Source: CAVPNY01 sp963706905 (GTDB taxonomy: Bacteria; Chloroflexota; Anaerolineae; Anaerolineales; UBA4823). Taken from it: a stretch of DNA of 64,000 nucleotides. Every line of letters begins with the position of its first letter. The first letter of the stretch is position 1. This document shows positions 1 through 8,540 of the stretch, in pieces. The notes beneath the pieces are model-generated. The model had not been told where the DNA came from, did not search any database, and worked only from the letters and a program-made list of their open reading frames with translations. The translations under genes and the position numbers were made by a program. Where the stretch lies: contig CAVPNY010000022.1 in the NCBI GenBank assembly GCA_963706905.1, forward strand, positions 62,001 through 126,000, written 5' to 3'.

Positions 1-2
1 GC

Positions 3-434
3 TGGGTGATAACCGGATTGCTGGTATTGTTGCTGCTTGGTGAGTGGGGGCTGGCCTTGCGCAAAGATTTTCGCTGGTTTCTGTGGACAATCTGCCTGAC
101 GCTGACAGCCAGTCAATGGATTGGCATCCAGACTGATCCTGGTAATTTCATTGTTCTTCTTATCGCCATAGTTCTTATCTTCGCAGTCTGGGAAGAGCGA
201 GCGGGGAAAAAAGGTAGACCTGTGGTGTGGATTTTAATGGGCTTGCTGTTCATAGTTCCCTGGGCGATATTCTTGCGCACGGTTAACATGGTTGATCAAC
301 CGATCCAAAGTCCAATCATGTTCTTTCCTCTGCCTTTGTATCTGTTTCTCGGCCTGTATTGGGTGCGCTGGTGGGCAACTCGTCCCGCTAAACTGTTGAT
401 TGAAGACCTGCAGGAGTTCGATCAAAAGGGGTAA
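3..434 (+). CDS. C-terminal end of a polytopic membrane protein, truncated by the window edge
   Basis: The reading frame is already open at base 3 and the GTG at 6 is only the first possible start inside the window, so the true start lies upstream. The visible 140-odd residues hold about five hydrophobic segments (roughly residues 2-18, 26-42, 48-62, 73-90 and 104-121) and a short charged cytoplasmic tail. The next two genes are GT-C-type membrane glycosyltransferase-like proteins on the same strand, so this is probably the end of a related protein (DUF2029/GT87 or GT39 type). That family call is inference from context and topology; no catalytic motif is in view. Confidence 0.6.
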   Translation, partial: WVITGLLVLLLLGEWGLALRKDFRWFLWTICLTLTASQWIGIQTDPGNFIVLLIAIVLIFAVWEERAGKKGRPVVWILMGLLFIVPWAIFLRTVNMVDQPIQSPIMFFPLPLYLFLGLYWVRWWATRPAKLLIEDLQEFDQKG

Positions 435-456
435 TGCAGCTCAATTTGCTCCTGCT

Positions 457-2079
457 ATGAAATTTCGCCTCTATCTGCTATTGTATTTATATGCGTTAAT
501 GTTCCTGCTGGCAGTAGCCATCTTTCAGACCCAGCCGGGCTACATGGATGCGGAGTACTACTATGCCAATGGGCTGCAACTTGCCCAGGGGAAGGGATTT
601 TCTGAGCCTTTCTTGTGGAATTATCTGGATGACCCGCAGGAGCTGCCCCATCCCGCTTTCACGTACTGGATGCCGCTGAGTTCCTTGCTGGCTGCAGCAG
701 GCATGGAGATCACCGGCTGGGTTAACTTCGCGGGATCAAGAGCTGGTTTTCTCATACTGGCAGCCTGCGTTTCTCCCTTAACCGCCAGGCTGGCTTACGC
801 GTTCACTGGCGAGCGCTGGGCAGCCTTGCTGGCTGGCTTTCTGGTCATTTTCCCGGGTTTCTATCTGGCATACCTGGGCACCACCGATACTTTCGGGATT
901 GCCATGGTATTGGGGGTGCTGTGGTTGTGGGTGGCACAGCATGCATTGAGCAACGACCCTGGGGGACGTGCTTTTTTGCTGGATGCGCTTGGGCTTGGAC
1001 TGGTGGCGGGTTTGATGCACCTGACACGCGCAGATGGGATATTCTGGCTGGGGATGGGAGGGGTGGTGGTTGGGATGGCAATCCTGTCCTCGAGGAAAAT
1101 GAAGCCAACCATCTCAATCCAAAAGCAGGCCTTGATTGGAGTGCTCGTCTTAGCACTGCTGCTGGCTGGATACTTACTGCCCATGCTCCCCTGGCTATGG
1201 CGGAATTTAATCACTTTTGGGACACCGTTTGCGCCGGGTGGAGGGAAGGTTCTTTGGCTGACAGATTATGATGATATCTATCTCTATCCAGCCAGCTTGT
1301 TAACCCCAACACGCTGGTGGGCGATGGGTCTGGGCGAGATTCTTGGCGCCCGCATCTGGGCGCTGGGCCAAAACCTGCAAACCACCCTGGCAGTACAGGG
1401 AATGGTGTTTTTGCTGCCTCTCAGCCTGGTTGGAGCCTGGCAGCTGCGTAGAGACCGGAGGGTTCAGCTGGGAGGACTGGCCTGGCTATTATTGTTGGCT
1501 CTCTTCTGCTTGATTTTTCCCTATCCAGGGGCGAGGGGTGGATTCTTTCATTCGGGCGCGGCCTTGCAACCACTCTGGTGGGCGCTGACGCCGGTCGGAT
1601 TGGCGGTGCTGGTTGCCTGGGGGGAACGAAAGCGAGGGTGGAATTCTTCTCAGGCACGCGTGATCCTTGGTGTCGGCCTGGTTGGTCTGGCAGCTTTTTA
1701 TTCGATACTGGTCACCTGGCCTAAAGTGATCGGAAACAAAGTTGCTGAACCAGCCTGGAACCAATCGGCTGAGGAATATATCCAATTGGAGAGCCAGCTT
1801 GAAGCGCTTGGCATCAGTGACGAAGCGATCGGGATGGTGAACAACCCACCGGGATATTTCACTGCCACGGGACGAGCGGCGATCGTCGTTCCAGATGGCG
1901 GTATGCTAGACCTGTTAGCAGCAGCTCAGCGTTACCAGGCGAGCTATCTATTGCTCGAAGAGAACCACCCAGAGCGGCTGGGAGATTTATATTCGGGTCC
2001 GAGCGATTTGCCCGGATTGGAGTACCTGGGGATGTTTGAGAAAACCCAGATATTTCGCATAGACACAATCCAAGAGTGA
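457..2079 (+). CDS. GT-C fold (GT39/PMT-like) membrane glycosyltransferase
   Basis: A 540-aa polytopic membrane protein. The first hydrophobic helix (from MKFRLYLLLYLYALM) is followed by an extracytoplasmic loop with the acidic motif YMDAEYYYANG. That Asp-x-x-Tyr arrangement is typical of PMT_2/ArnT-like GT-C enzymes, which transfer sugars from polyprenyl-phosphate donors outside the membrane. About ten further membrane helices and a soluble C-terminal domain follow. The frame also opens earlier, at 400 inside the upstream gene, but the 19 extra residues are polar and out of character, and ATG 457 begins right at the first helix. It lies just after the upstream membrane gene and overlaps or abuts the next one. 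Donor and acceptor are unknown. Confidence 0.75.
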   Translation: MKFRLYLLLYLYALMFLLAVAIFQTQPGYMDAEYYYANGLQLAQGKGFSEPFLWNYLDDPQELPHPAFTYWMPLSSLLAAAGMEITGWVNFAGSRAGFLILAACVSPLTARLAYAFTGERWAALLAGFLVIFPGFYLAYLGTTDTFGIAMVLGVLWLWVAQHALSNDPGGRAFLLDALGLGLVAGLMHLTRADGIFWLGMGGVVVGMAILSSRKMKPTISIQKQALIGVLVLALLLAGYLLPMLPWLWRNLITFGTPFAPGGGKVLWLTDYDDIYLYPASLLTPTRWWAMGLGEILGARIWALGQNLQTTLAVQGMVFLLPLSLVGAWQLRRDRRVQLGGLAWLLLLALFCLIFPYPGARGGFFHSGAALQPLWWALTPVGLAVLVAWGERKRGWNSSQARVILGVGLVGLAAFYSILVTWPKVIGNKVAEPAWNQSAEEYIQLESQLEALGISDEAIGMVNNPPGYFTATGRAAIVVPDGGMLDLLAAAQRYQASYLLLEENHPERLGDLYSGPSDLPGLEYLGMFEKTQIFRIDTIQE

Positions 2080-2081
2080 AT

Positions 2082-3581
2082 ATGTCGCGCCGTTCCATAT
2101 TCTTGATAACTTTGATTGCCGGGATCTCCCTGTGTGGCTATCTGCTTGCCAGTAGATTGACTTATGCAACGGGCTTCCCGCTGGATGATGCCTGGATCCA
2201 CCAAACGTATGCCCGTAATCTGGCGCAAGCCGGAGAATGGGCATTCTTGCCTGGGGTACCGTCTGCTGGTTCTACATCCCCCGCCTGGACGCTGGCACTG
2301 GTGGCTGGCTATTGGTTTAGCCTGAATCCGCTTGCGTGGGCTTTTTTTCTGGGGTGGGGCTTGCTGGTTGGGATCAGTTTAACGGGAGCTCGGAGTATGG
2401 GCTGGTTGCTGGTTGGTGGCGAGAAATGGGAAATTTGGGCCGGCTGCTTGCTGGCGCTGGAGTGGCATCTTGTTTGGGCAGCAGCCTCAGGCATGGAAAC
2501 ACTGGCTTTTGCAATAATCATCCTGCTTGTGCTGGTGCTTCCAGTTCGTTTCGAACGGGAGGAGACTGATCCCGATAAAGGAGCAGCCAGGTTGTGGCAA
2601 TGGCTCGGATTAGGCGTTTTGGTGGGACTGGGTGTCTGGATAAGACCAGACGGGATTAGCTTGCTGGCGGCGCTGGGTTTTACAATCTTGTTGGGCAAGT
2701 ATCGGCCAGGATTAAAATTGCGTATAGCCTTGTTGGTGGGGGCAGGTTTTCTGGTATTATTCATTCCCTACCTATGGTTTAACCATTCACTATCTGGGAG
2801 CTTGTGGCCGAATACGTTATTTGCCAAGCAAGCCGAGTATGCTTCTCTACGAGAAGCGCCATTCTTGCAACGTTATCTGGTCCAGGCGCGATTGCCACTG
2901 GTTGGAGTGGGGGTTATGTTGTTGCCTGGATTTGTTTGGATGGCGGTGCAATCTGTTCGACAGCACAGGGTAGCGGTACTGGCTGGAGTATTGTGGGTGA
3001 TCGGCTACCTGGGGATATTTGCCTGGCGAATGCCAGTCATTTACCAGCATGGGCGCTATGTGATCCCGACTATAGCAGTTTATTGCATCTGGGGGTTCGC
3101 TGGACTACTGGAACTTTGGCAGAAAGCTAAGTTATCGCATTGGCCGAAGCTGTTGGCGCGTGCCTGGGCGGTTGCGACCGGGATTGTCTTGGTATTGTTT
3201 TGGGGATTGGGAGCCAGAGCTTATGCGCAGGATGTGGCGGTTATTGAGAGCGAGATGGTAGCAACCGCCCGCTGGGTAAACGATAACTTGCCATGTGATG
3301 CCCTCCTCGCGGCTCATGACATTGGCGCCCTTGGCTATTTTGGAGGGCGTTCGATACTGGATCTGGCAGGTCTGGTTTCTCCCGAGGTCATCCCATTTAT
3401 CCGCGACGAACCTGCGATAGGGAATTACCTGGACACGCAAGAGGCAAATTACCTGATCACCTTTCCAGGCTGGTATCCGTATTTGACCAGTCGGGCTTCC
3501 CTAGTTTATTCTACAGATGGTGTTTTTAGCCCGCAATTGGGCGGCGAGAATATGGCCATTTATCAATGGGGAGATCGATGA
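2082..3581 (+). CDS. GT-C fold membrane glycosyltransferase-like protein
   Basis: A 499-aa membrane protein (a GTG at 2076 would add two residues and overlap the upstream stop). After the N-terminal helix comes the loop motif FPLDDAWIHQTYARNLA, with the DD pair placed like the catalytic Asp of PMT_2/GT39-type enzymes, then GSTSPAWT. Both are common in actinobacterial and Chloroflexota GT-C proteins. About ten helices and a C-terminal soluble region follow; the latter includes a DIGALGYFGGRSILDLAGL segment, also usual for the family. It is translationally coupled to the preceding gene and probably acts with it in cell-envelope glycan or protein glycosylation. Substrates cannot be read from the sequence. 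Confidence 0.75.
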   Translation: MSRRSIFLITLIAGISLCGYLLASRLTYATGFPLDDAWIHQTYARNLAQAGEWAFLPGVPSAGSTSPAWTLALVAGYWFSLNPLAWAFFLGWGLLVGISLTGARSMGWLLVGGEKWEIWAGCLLALEWHLVWAAASGMETLAFAIIILLVLVLPVRFEREETDPDKGAARLWQWLGLGVLVGLGVWIRPDGISLLAALGFTILLGKYRPGLKLRIALLVGAGFLVLFIPYLWFNHSLSGSLWPNTLFAKQAEYASLREAPFLQRYLVQARLPLVGVGVMLLPGFVWMAVQSVRQHRVAVLAGVLWVIGYLGIFAWRMPVIYQHGRYVIPTIAVYCIWGFAGLLELWQKAKLSHWPKLLARAWAVATGIVLVLFWGLGARAYAQDVAVIESEMVATARWVNDNLPCDALLAAHDIGALGYFGGRSILDLAGLVSPEVIPFIRDEPAIGNYLDTQEANYLITFPGWYPYLTSRASLVYSTDGVFSPQLGGENMAIYQWGDR

Positions 3582-3592
3582 ATCAGAATTGG

Positions 3593-3621
3593 TTGCTCAG
3601 CCATGTTTCCTGTGCTATACT
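3593..3621 (+). promoter_or_regulatory. Sigma70-type promoter for the response regulator/kinase pair
   Basis: TTGCTC (3593-3598), a 17-base spacer and TATACT (3616-3621) preceded by TGTGC. It lies just after the stop of the upstream membrane gene and 37 bases before the ATG of the response regulator. The spacing is ideal and the -10 is close to consensus. Confidence 0.6.
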
Positions 3622-3658
3622 AATTCCCGTTCAGCCAAAGCAAGGGAGAAAAGTACCG

Positions 3659-4378
3659 ATGGATGAAATCAGTATCCTGGTCGTCGACGATCACCCTCTC
3701 TTCCGCCAGGGAGTTGTTGATACATTATTGCTGGAACCGGGTTTTATCATTGTTGGGGAGGCAATGGACGGGGAAGAAGGATTGTCTCTCATTCGCCAGT
3801 TACAACCTCAGATCGCCATTGTGGATGTCAATTTGCCTGGTTTAAACGGCCAACAAGTCACCCAGGAGGTGGTCAGTGAGAAGTTACCCACCCGGGTGAT
3901 CTTACTCACCGCGTATGATGATAGCGAGCAAAAAATGCATGCTATGCGGGTTGGGGCATCGGCATATTGTGTCAAGGATGTCAAACCTGAAACGCTGGCC
4001 TGGGTAGTGCGCTCGGTTGTGGCAGGGGCTTTCGTGATTGGGGAAGAGGCCATGGATAACGAGGCTTTGGAACGGTGGTTAAATCCCCCTGCTAGAGACG
4101 CAGAAGGCATCTATAGCGAACTTGTAGAACCATTTGAGCCGCTCTCCCGTCGCGAGATGGAAGTCCTCGGTCTGATGACGAAAGGGATGAGCAATAAAGA
4201 GATTGCCACTGGTCTGGGCATTAGCCATCAGACAGTTAAGAATCATGTTACATCAATTCTACGAAAGCTAGGCGTCGAAGACCGTACTCAAGCAGCACTC
4301 TACGCCCTACGCCGTGGCTGGGTGCGCCTGCAAGATGATGCCAAAGAGGGTGATGATGGATCAGATACAGATGAATGA
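3659..4378 (+). CDS. NarL/FixJ (DegU-like) response regulator
   Basis: A 239-aa two-domain response regulator. The N-terminal receiver has the acidic pair VVDDHP (residues 8-13), phospho-acceptor Asp56 in AIVDVNLPG, and the conserved Thr and Lys further on (LLTAYDD, CVKDVKP). The C-terminal LuxR/GerE helix-turn-helix runs over roughly residues 160-225 (LSRREMEVLGLMTKGMSNKEIA, then TVKNHVTSILRKL). ATG 3659 was chosen because the receiver begins there; an upstream in-frame start would swallow the promoter. It overlaps the next gene, a DegS-type histidine kinase that is very likely its partner. Its position just upstream of the Tad pilus operon suggests control of pilus or surface genes, which is inference. 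Confidence 0.9.
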   Translation: MDEISILVVDDHPLFRQGVVDTLLLEPGFIIVGEAMDGEEGLSLIRQLQPQIAIVDVNLPGLNGQQVTQEVVSEKLPTRVILLTAYDDSEQKMHAMRVGASAYCVKDVKPETLAWVVRSVVAGAFVIGEEAMDNEALERWLNPPARDAEGIYSELVEPFEPLSRREMEVLGLMTKGMSNKEIATGLGISHQTVKNHVTSILRKLGVEDRTQAALYALRRGWVRLQDDAKEGDDGSDTDE

Positions 4379-5429
4379 AGATTATGACCAAAGTGAAAAT
4401 GAGCCGGATGCGCTCCGGCCGGTAATCGTCGAGCAGCACGACTTGGCCTTGCAGGAATTACAGGAAATTGAGATGCTTCTCGAGCAGAGCCAGGTAGAGG
4501 TCGGTCGCCTGACGCAGCGTAACGCCAGCGCGACAGGTAACTTACAGCGTATCCACATGCAGTTTGATAGCCTGCCGCGCGAAGAGATCCGTACAGCATA
4601 TGAAGCTGCTTTAGAGACTCAGCAACGCTTGTTTGTGATGCGCGGCCAGGTAGAGAAGCTGCAAAGTGATCAATCTCACTTGCAGCGACTTATCGACTTG
4701 CAATCCCAATTCTTGCATTTCCTGGAAGTGGAAGAGCCAACTGTGCCACGCAAGCGCAGCGCCATGGCAACCGTCGAGCTGCTTGAGACGATGATCAATG
4801 CTCAAGAAGCTGAGCGTCAGCGATTGTCCCGTCAGATGCATGATGGTCCGGCTCAAGCGCTCTCCAATTTAATCCTCGAGACTGAGATCGCCATGCGGCT
4901 CTTTGATGTCGATAAAGCCAAGGCATATGAGGAATTGGGCAACGTAAAGAACTCGGCCTCAGCAACATTTCAGCAGGTGCGAGATTTTATTTTTGAATTA
5001 CGCCCGATGATGTTGGATGATCTGGGGCTGGTACCGACATTGAAAAAATACTGCTCTGCATTCAAGGAGCAATACCACCTGGATGTACGCCTGCTGATTA
5101 ATGGCACTGAACGCCGCCTGGAATCCTACGTAGAAGTATTAATATTTCGTGCCATTCAGGAATTGTTGAGCAACGCTTATGGATACAGCCAGGCTACCCA
5201 GATAAAGATCCAGCTGGACATGCTCGAAACAGATGTCCGGATCAGTGTGGAAGACAATGGTCGTGGTTTTAACACGGATAGCCTGGGTGAAGAGAAGGGG
5301 ATGGGCTTGAAAGTGATAAAGGAAAGAGTTGAGATGCTTGGTGGGAAATTTGGGTTCGAAAGCCAGATCGATGGGGGGACACGGGTGAATTTTCAGGTAC
5401 CGGCTGCGATTCTCGCCTTTAATGAATGA
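4353..5429 (+). CDS. DegS-type cytosolic sensor histidine kinase
   Basis: About 358 aa with no membrane segment. Residues 25-130 are heptad-rich and look like a coiled-coil sensor region, as in DegS. A HisKA_3 domain follows with phospho-accepting His163 in RQMHDGPAQ. The C-terminal HATPase_c domain has an N box (ELLSNAYGYS, where most relatives read NAxKHS), DNGRGF and a GMGLKVIKERVEMLGG G box. ATG 4353 follows an AGAGGG ribosome-binding site; the gene overlaps the end of the response regulator by about 26 bases, so the pair is translationally coupled. It should autophosphorylate and phosphorylate Asp56 of its neighbour. The signal is unknown. Confidence 0.88.
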   Translation: MMDQIQMNEDYDQSENEPDALRPVIVEQHDLALQELQEIEMLLEQSQVEVGRLTQRNASATGNLQRIHMQFDSLPREEIRTAYEAALETQQRLFVMRGQVEKLQSDQSHLQRLIDLQSQFLHFLEVEEPTVPRKRSAMATVELLETMINAQEAERQRLSRQMHDGPAQALSNLILETEIAMRLFDVDKAKAYEELGNVKNSASATFQQVRDFIFELRPMMLDDLGLVPTLKKYCSAFKEQYHLDVRLLINGTERRLESYVEVLIFRAIQELLSNAYGYSQATQIKIQLDMLETDVRISVEDNGRGFNTDSLGEEKGMGLKVIKERVEMLGGKFGFESQIDGGTRVNFQVPAAILAFNE

Positions 5430-5469
5430 ATTCTTGCATAAAAGTAAGAATTAATTAACGCCATTGCTA

Positions 5470-5498
5470 TTGATCGAATTGCCTCCCATATCTATAAT
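5470..5498 (+). promoter_or_regulatory. Promoter of the Flp pilin gene
   Basis: TTGATC (5470-5475), a 17-base spacer and a perfect TATAAT (5493-5498), 60 bases before the pilin ATG. The -10 sits inside an inverted repeat CCCAT-N7-ATGGG (5485-5501), and TTGATC is mirrored by GATCAA at 5501-5506. These repeats could be an operator, perhaps for the adjacent DegU-like regulator; that is a guess. Confidence 0.65.
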
Positions 5499-5558
5499 GG
5501 GATCAACCTCGCAGGGTAATGAGTGACGATCCTACAAAACGGAAGGAGGTGACAAGAC

Positions 5559-5705
5559 ATGTTTTTAGCACCGCAAGAGAAGGGTCAGGGTCTCGTGGAA
5601 TACGCGTTGATTCTGGTATTGGTTGCAGTTGTCGTGATTGTTGTGCTAGCTCTGCTCGGCCCAGCTATTGGTAACATCTTCAGCAACATCATGGGAGCAC
5701 TCTAA
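5559..5705 (+). CDS. flp: Flp/Fap-type type IVb pilin
   Basis: A 48-aa protein that encodes the structural subunit of the Tad pilus. It starts with a short leader and the classic pilin signature GQGLVEYALILVLVAVV, with the Glu and Tyr residues required for type IVb pilin processing and assembly, then a long hydrophobic helix and the short tail NIFSNIMGAL. Prepilin peptidase probably cuts just before or within the QGLVEY motif. It has a near-perfect Shine-Dalgarno site (AAGGAGGTGA, 5543-5552) six bases from the ATG and its own strong promoter, fitting a highly expressed subunit. cpaB, tadZ, cpaF, tadB and tadC follow on the same strand. Confidence 0.92.
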   Translation: MFLAPQEKGQGLVEYALILVLVAVVVIVVLALLGPAIGNIFSNIMGAL

Positions 5706-5742
5706 TTATTTCCACATCGCAAAGGTAAATTATGTTTCATTC

Positions 5743-5774
5743 GTGAGGGCCCTGAGAGACGACAGGGCCCTTAC
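5743..5774 (+). terminator. Strong stem-loop after the pilin gene (attenuator or partial terminator)
   Basis: GTGAGGGCCCTG (5743-5754) pairs with CAGGGCCCTTAC (5763-5774) around an 8-base loop, giving a 12-bp stem with one G-U pair. The following bases (TGTTTCTGC) are only moderately T-rich. It could end most pilin transcripts while letting some reach cpaB, or protect the pilin mRNA 3' end. Confidence 0.5.
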
Positions 5775-5823
5775 TGTTTCTGCAAACCTTGCAAGGTTGT
5801 TAGCGATTTTGCCCCACCCTGAC

Positions 5824-5851
5824 TTGACTTTTTTCCTGGAAGTTGTATGAT
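5824..5851 (+). promoter_or_regulatory. Possible promoter for the cpaB-tadC operon
   Basis: TTGACT (5824-5829), a 16-base spacer and TATGAT (5846-5851), about 110 bases before the cpaB ATG and after the pilin stem-loop. It would allow the assembly genes to be transcribed separately from the pilin. Confidence 0.42.
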
Positions 5852-5960
5852 TGCCTTAGCAGTTTTTGGTGCAGCAATTTTGTATTTAGCAACAGCAATT
5901 ACTTTATTTCAAGCGCCAAGGACCTTTTACACCTTGCACAACTAAGATCTGGAGGTATAT

Positions 5961-7184
5961 ATGCGAAAAGGCCGAGTCTTCTTCTTGTTAGCGTTTATCT
6001 TGATCCTGGTATTAGCTGCGGTTGCCGTGGTGTATTATCGCTTCATGCTACCGGCCACAACCCAGCCAGCGAGTGAGGTGGCGCCGACTCCGGTGATTGA
6101 AATGGTTGAGGTGGTGGTAGCCAGTCAGCGTGTCCCGCGAGGAAGTGTCCTGAATGAGACACTGCTTGCGATGATCCAGATCCCGCGCGAGCTGCTGATC
6201 CAGGGGTATTTCACAGATCTGGCCGATGTGGTCGGCCGGCAGGCACGCATCGATATGGAAGCCAATATGCTGGTTACCAACAGTATGGTGGTGGACAGTG
6301 CCGACCAGCTGGCTGCGACTGGCTCGCTGGCGGCATTGTCAATCCCGAAAGGAATGGTAGCGATTTCGATCCCAATAACCCGGCTCTCCAGCGTGTCCTA
6401 TGCACCGCAATCTGGCGATCATGTCAACATTATCGCAACTCTGCTGCTGGTCGATCTGGATACTGAGTTCCAATCATTGACCCCCAACTACACTTCAGCA
6501 GTTTTAGCTGCCGGTCCGGGGGTGATCACCGGTTCAAGCGCGGAGGATGCTTCCCAGGCATCTGAGGGAGCCAACCAGGCGAAAGATTCAGTTACTTCCG
6601 AGGGACTGGGTGAGCTTCAGAAAATAACGGCTCAAAATGTCTCTGGCGGCCCGGCTTCGGTCGTAGGACGCACCGAGATCGATCCTTTGCTTGAGCAGAC
6701 ATACTACGTGGTGCCATCCGAGACACAGCGGCCACGTTTGGTCAGCCAGACACTCCTGCAAGATGCAATCGTCTTGGGAGTCGGTGATTTCTCGCTCGAG
6801 GATGAACAGGAAGAAGCTCAACCAGTCAGTGCAGATATGCCTGCGGATGGCGAAGGAACAGAGGAAACCCCGGCTGAACCTGACCCGGATGCGGCCACTC
6901 CTGCAGAGGTTGAAGCACCTCTGCCAGATGTGATCACCCTGATTGTCACCCCGCAGGACGCGGTCACTTTGAATTATCTGGTGTTTTCTGGAGCTCAACT
7001 TACCCTGGCGCTGCGCTCTCCTGGTGACGCTGATCGTCCCCCGACCGAGGCCGCTACCCTGGATTACTTATTAAAAACATACCAGATACCGGTCCCCGTC
7101 AAGCTGCCGTATGGAATGGAGCCACGGGTCGACCAAGTGCAGCCTGTGAAGTTGCCCAATGACCTTCCGGCAATTGAGGAATAA
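5961..7184 (+). CDS. cpaB: Tad pilus assembly protein CpaB/RcpC, SAF domain
   Basis: A 407-aa protein with one N-terminal membrane helix (about residues 8-30) followed by a SAF domain (VVVASQRVPRGSVLNETLLA), the hallmark of CpaB/RcpC. A middle region rich in Ala, Glu, Pro and Asp (about residues 285-325) looks like a flexible linker. The C-terminal part (DVITLIVTPQDAVTLNYLVFSGAQLTLALRSPGD) matches the RcpC/CpaB C-terminal domain. In diderms CpaB works with the secretin; no secretin gene is present here, so in this probable monoderm it may link the pilus to the cell wall. A GGAGG ribosome-binding site lies 5' of ATG 5961. Confidence 0.85.
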   Translation: MRKGRVFFLLAFILILVLAAVAVVYYRFMLPATTQPASEVAPTPVIEMVEVVVASQRVPRGSVLNETLLAMIQIPRELLIQGYFTDLADVVGRQARIDMEANMLVTNSMVVDSADQLAATGSLAALSIPKGMVAISIPITRLSSVSYAPQSGDHVNIIATLLLVDLDTEFQSLTPNYTSAVLAAGPGVITGSSAEDASQASEGANQAKDSVTSEGLGELQKITAQNVSGGPASVVGRTEIDPLLEQTYYVVPSETQRPRLVSQTLLQDAIVLGVGDFSLEDEQEEAQPVSADMPADGEGTEETPAEPDPDAATPAEVEAPLPDVITLIVTPQDAVTLNYLVFSGAQLTLALRSPGDADRPPTEAATLDYLLKTYQIPVPVKLPYGMEPRVDQVQPVKLPNDLPAIEE

Positions 7185-7247
7185 CCAGCTTAATGCAATC
7201 AAGAAACTCATTCTTAGGCCTCGGCCTGGTGACTCTGGAGCGATAGT

Positions 7248-8510
7248 ATGGGTGATACAGATAAAATCCGTGTACTGATCGTCGACGATATCCCGGATAC
7301 GCGCGAGAATATCCGCAAGCTTCTGCAATTCGAGCGTGATTTCGAAGTGGTTGGTGCAGCTCGGACTGGCAAAGAAGGCATTGATCTAACAAAAGAGACC
7401 AAGCCCGATGTGATCCTGATGGATATTAATATGCCGGATATGGATGGGATCACAGCCACGGAAAATATCCGGCGGGATTTCCCACATACACAGATCATTA
7501 TCCTCTCAGTACAGGGCGACCCAAATTACATGCGGCGGGCGATGCTGGCTGGGGCACGGGATTTCTTAACCAAGCCGCCTTCAGTTGATGAAATGATCTC
7601 AGCGATCCGGCGCGTGGGCAAAATATCTCAGGAAGAGCGCAGCAAAACCCGGCCGGGTGTTTTTTCCAGCCCAGCTGGGATGGTCAGCATGGGGGGAATG
7701 GCTATACCGGTCCTACCTCAGGGAAAAGTGATCGTTGTCTACAGCCCGAAAGGTGGCACCGGCTGTACTACCATCGCAACTAACCTGGCTGTCTCGTTGC
7801 ACAAGGAGGAAACCCCCGCTATCATTGTTGACGGCAATGTGCAATTTGGGGATGTGGCCGTGTTCCTCAACCAGCAAAGCAAGAATAGTGTGGCCGATCT
7901 CACGCCGCGTGCTGATGAGCTCGATCTGGAGATCGTGGAAGAGGTAGCCGTTGCTCATGCTGAATTGGGGATCAAGATCCTGGCTGCGCCAACCCGACCA
8001 GAACTGGCTGACCAGGTAAAAGGGGACCAGTTTGGCAAGGTGCTCGATTTCCTGCGCCACATGTATGCCTACGTCATTGTCGATACGACATCTGTACTTT
8101 CGGATGTCTCCCTGGCAGCGATAGACAATGCCGATCTGATCGTTCTGGTCACAACTCAAGAAATTCCGGCGATCAAAGATGCCCGCTTGTTTCTTGACTT
8201 GTTATCGAGTTTGAGCATATCTCGCGAGATAATTTTGCTGGTTCTAAATCGCTATGATAAACGCATTGGCATTACTCCTGACAAGATTAGTGAAAACTTC
8301 AAGCAGGAAGTGGTGACTGTGTTGCCATATGATGACCGAACAGTGCTGCCCTCAGTGAATCGGGGCAAACCCTTTATGTTGGGTGATAAATCTCGCCCGA
8401 TTATGCGCTCCTTCTTGACTCTGACGGAGGCGATTCGCCAGCGATTGGGATCGACGAATGGGAATGGCGCGTCTGAGCCGGTGGAGATGGTGCGGATAGG
8501 AAAGCGTTAA
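7248..8510 (+). CDS. tadZ: Receiver-TadZ/CpaE fusion, ParA-like ATPase of the Tad pilus
   Basis: A 420-aa protein. Residues 7-125 form a full response-regulator receiver domain with VDDIPD and phospho-acceptor Asp59 in ILMDINMPDMDG. A linker follows, then a MinD/ParA-type ATPase with a deviant Walker A (KGGTGCTT, about residues 168-175) and the Asp of Walker A-prime in IIVDGNVQFGDVAVFL. TadZ/CpaE proteins place the Tad secretion machine in the cell. Most have only a degenerate receiver-like domain; here the phosphorylation residues look intact, so the kinase next door might act on it. The gene is followed closely by cpaF. Confidence 0.87.
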   Translation: MGDTDKIRVLIVDDIPDTRENIRKLLQFERDFEVVGAARTGKEGIDLTKETKPDVILMDINMPDMDGITATENIRRDFPHTQIIILSVQGDPNYMRRAMLAGARDFLTKPPSVDEMISAIRRVGKISQEERSKTRPGVFSSPAGMVSMGGMAIPVLPQGKVIVVYSPKGGTGCTTIATNLAVSLHKEETPAIIVDGNVQFGDVAVFLNQQSKNSVADLTPRADELDLEIVEEVAVAHAELGIKILAAPTRPELADQVKGDQFGKVLDFLRHMYAYVIVDTTSVLSDVSLAAIDNADLIVLVTTQEIPAIKDARLFLDLLSSLSISREIILLVLNRYDKRIGITPDKISENFKQEVVTVLPYDDRTVLPSVNRGKPFMLGDKSRPIMRSFLTLTEAIRQRLGSTNGNGASEPVEMVRIGKR

Positions 8511-8540
8511 ATTGAATGCGGTGGATGGAGAGGCGGATCT

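Noticed and set aside
400..456. Upstream extension of the GT-C gene at 457
   Set aside because: The extra 19 residues are polar, overlap the preceding gene and do not fit the family start.
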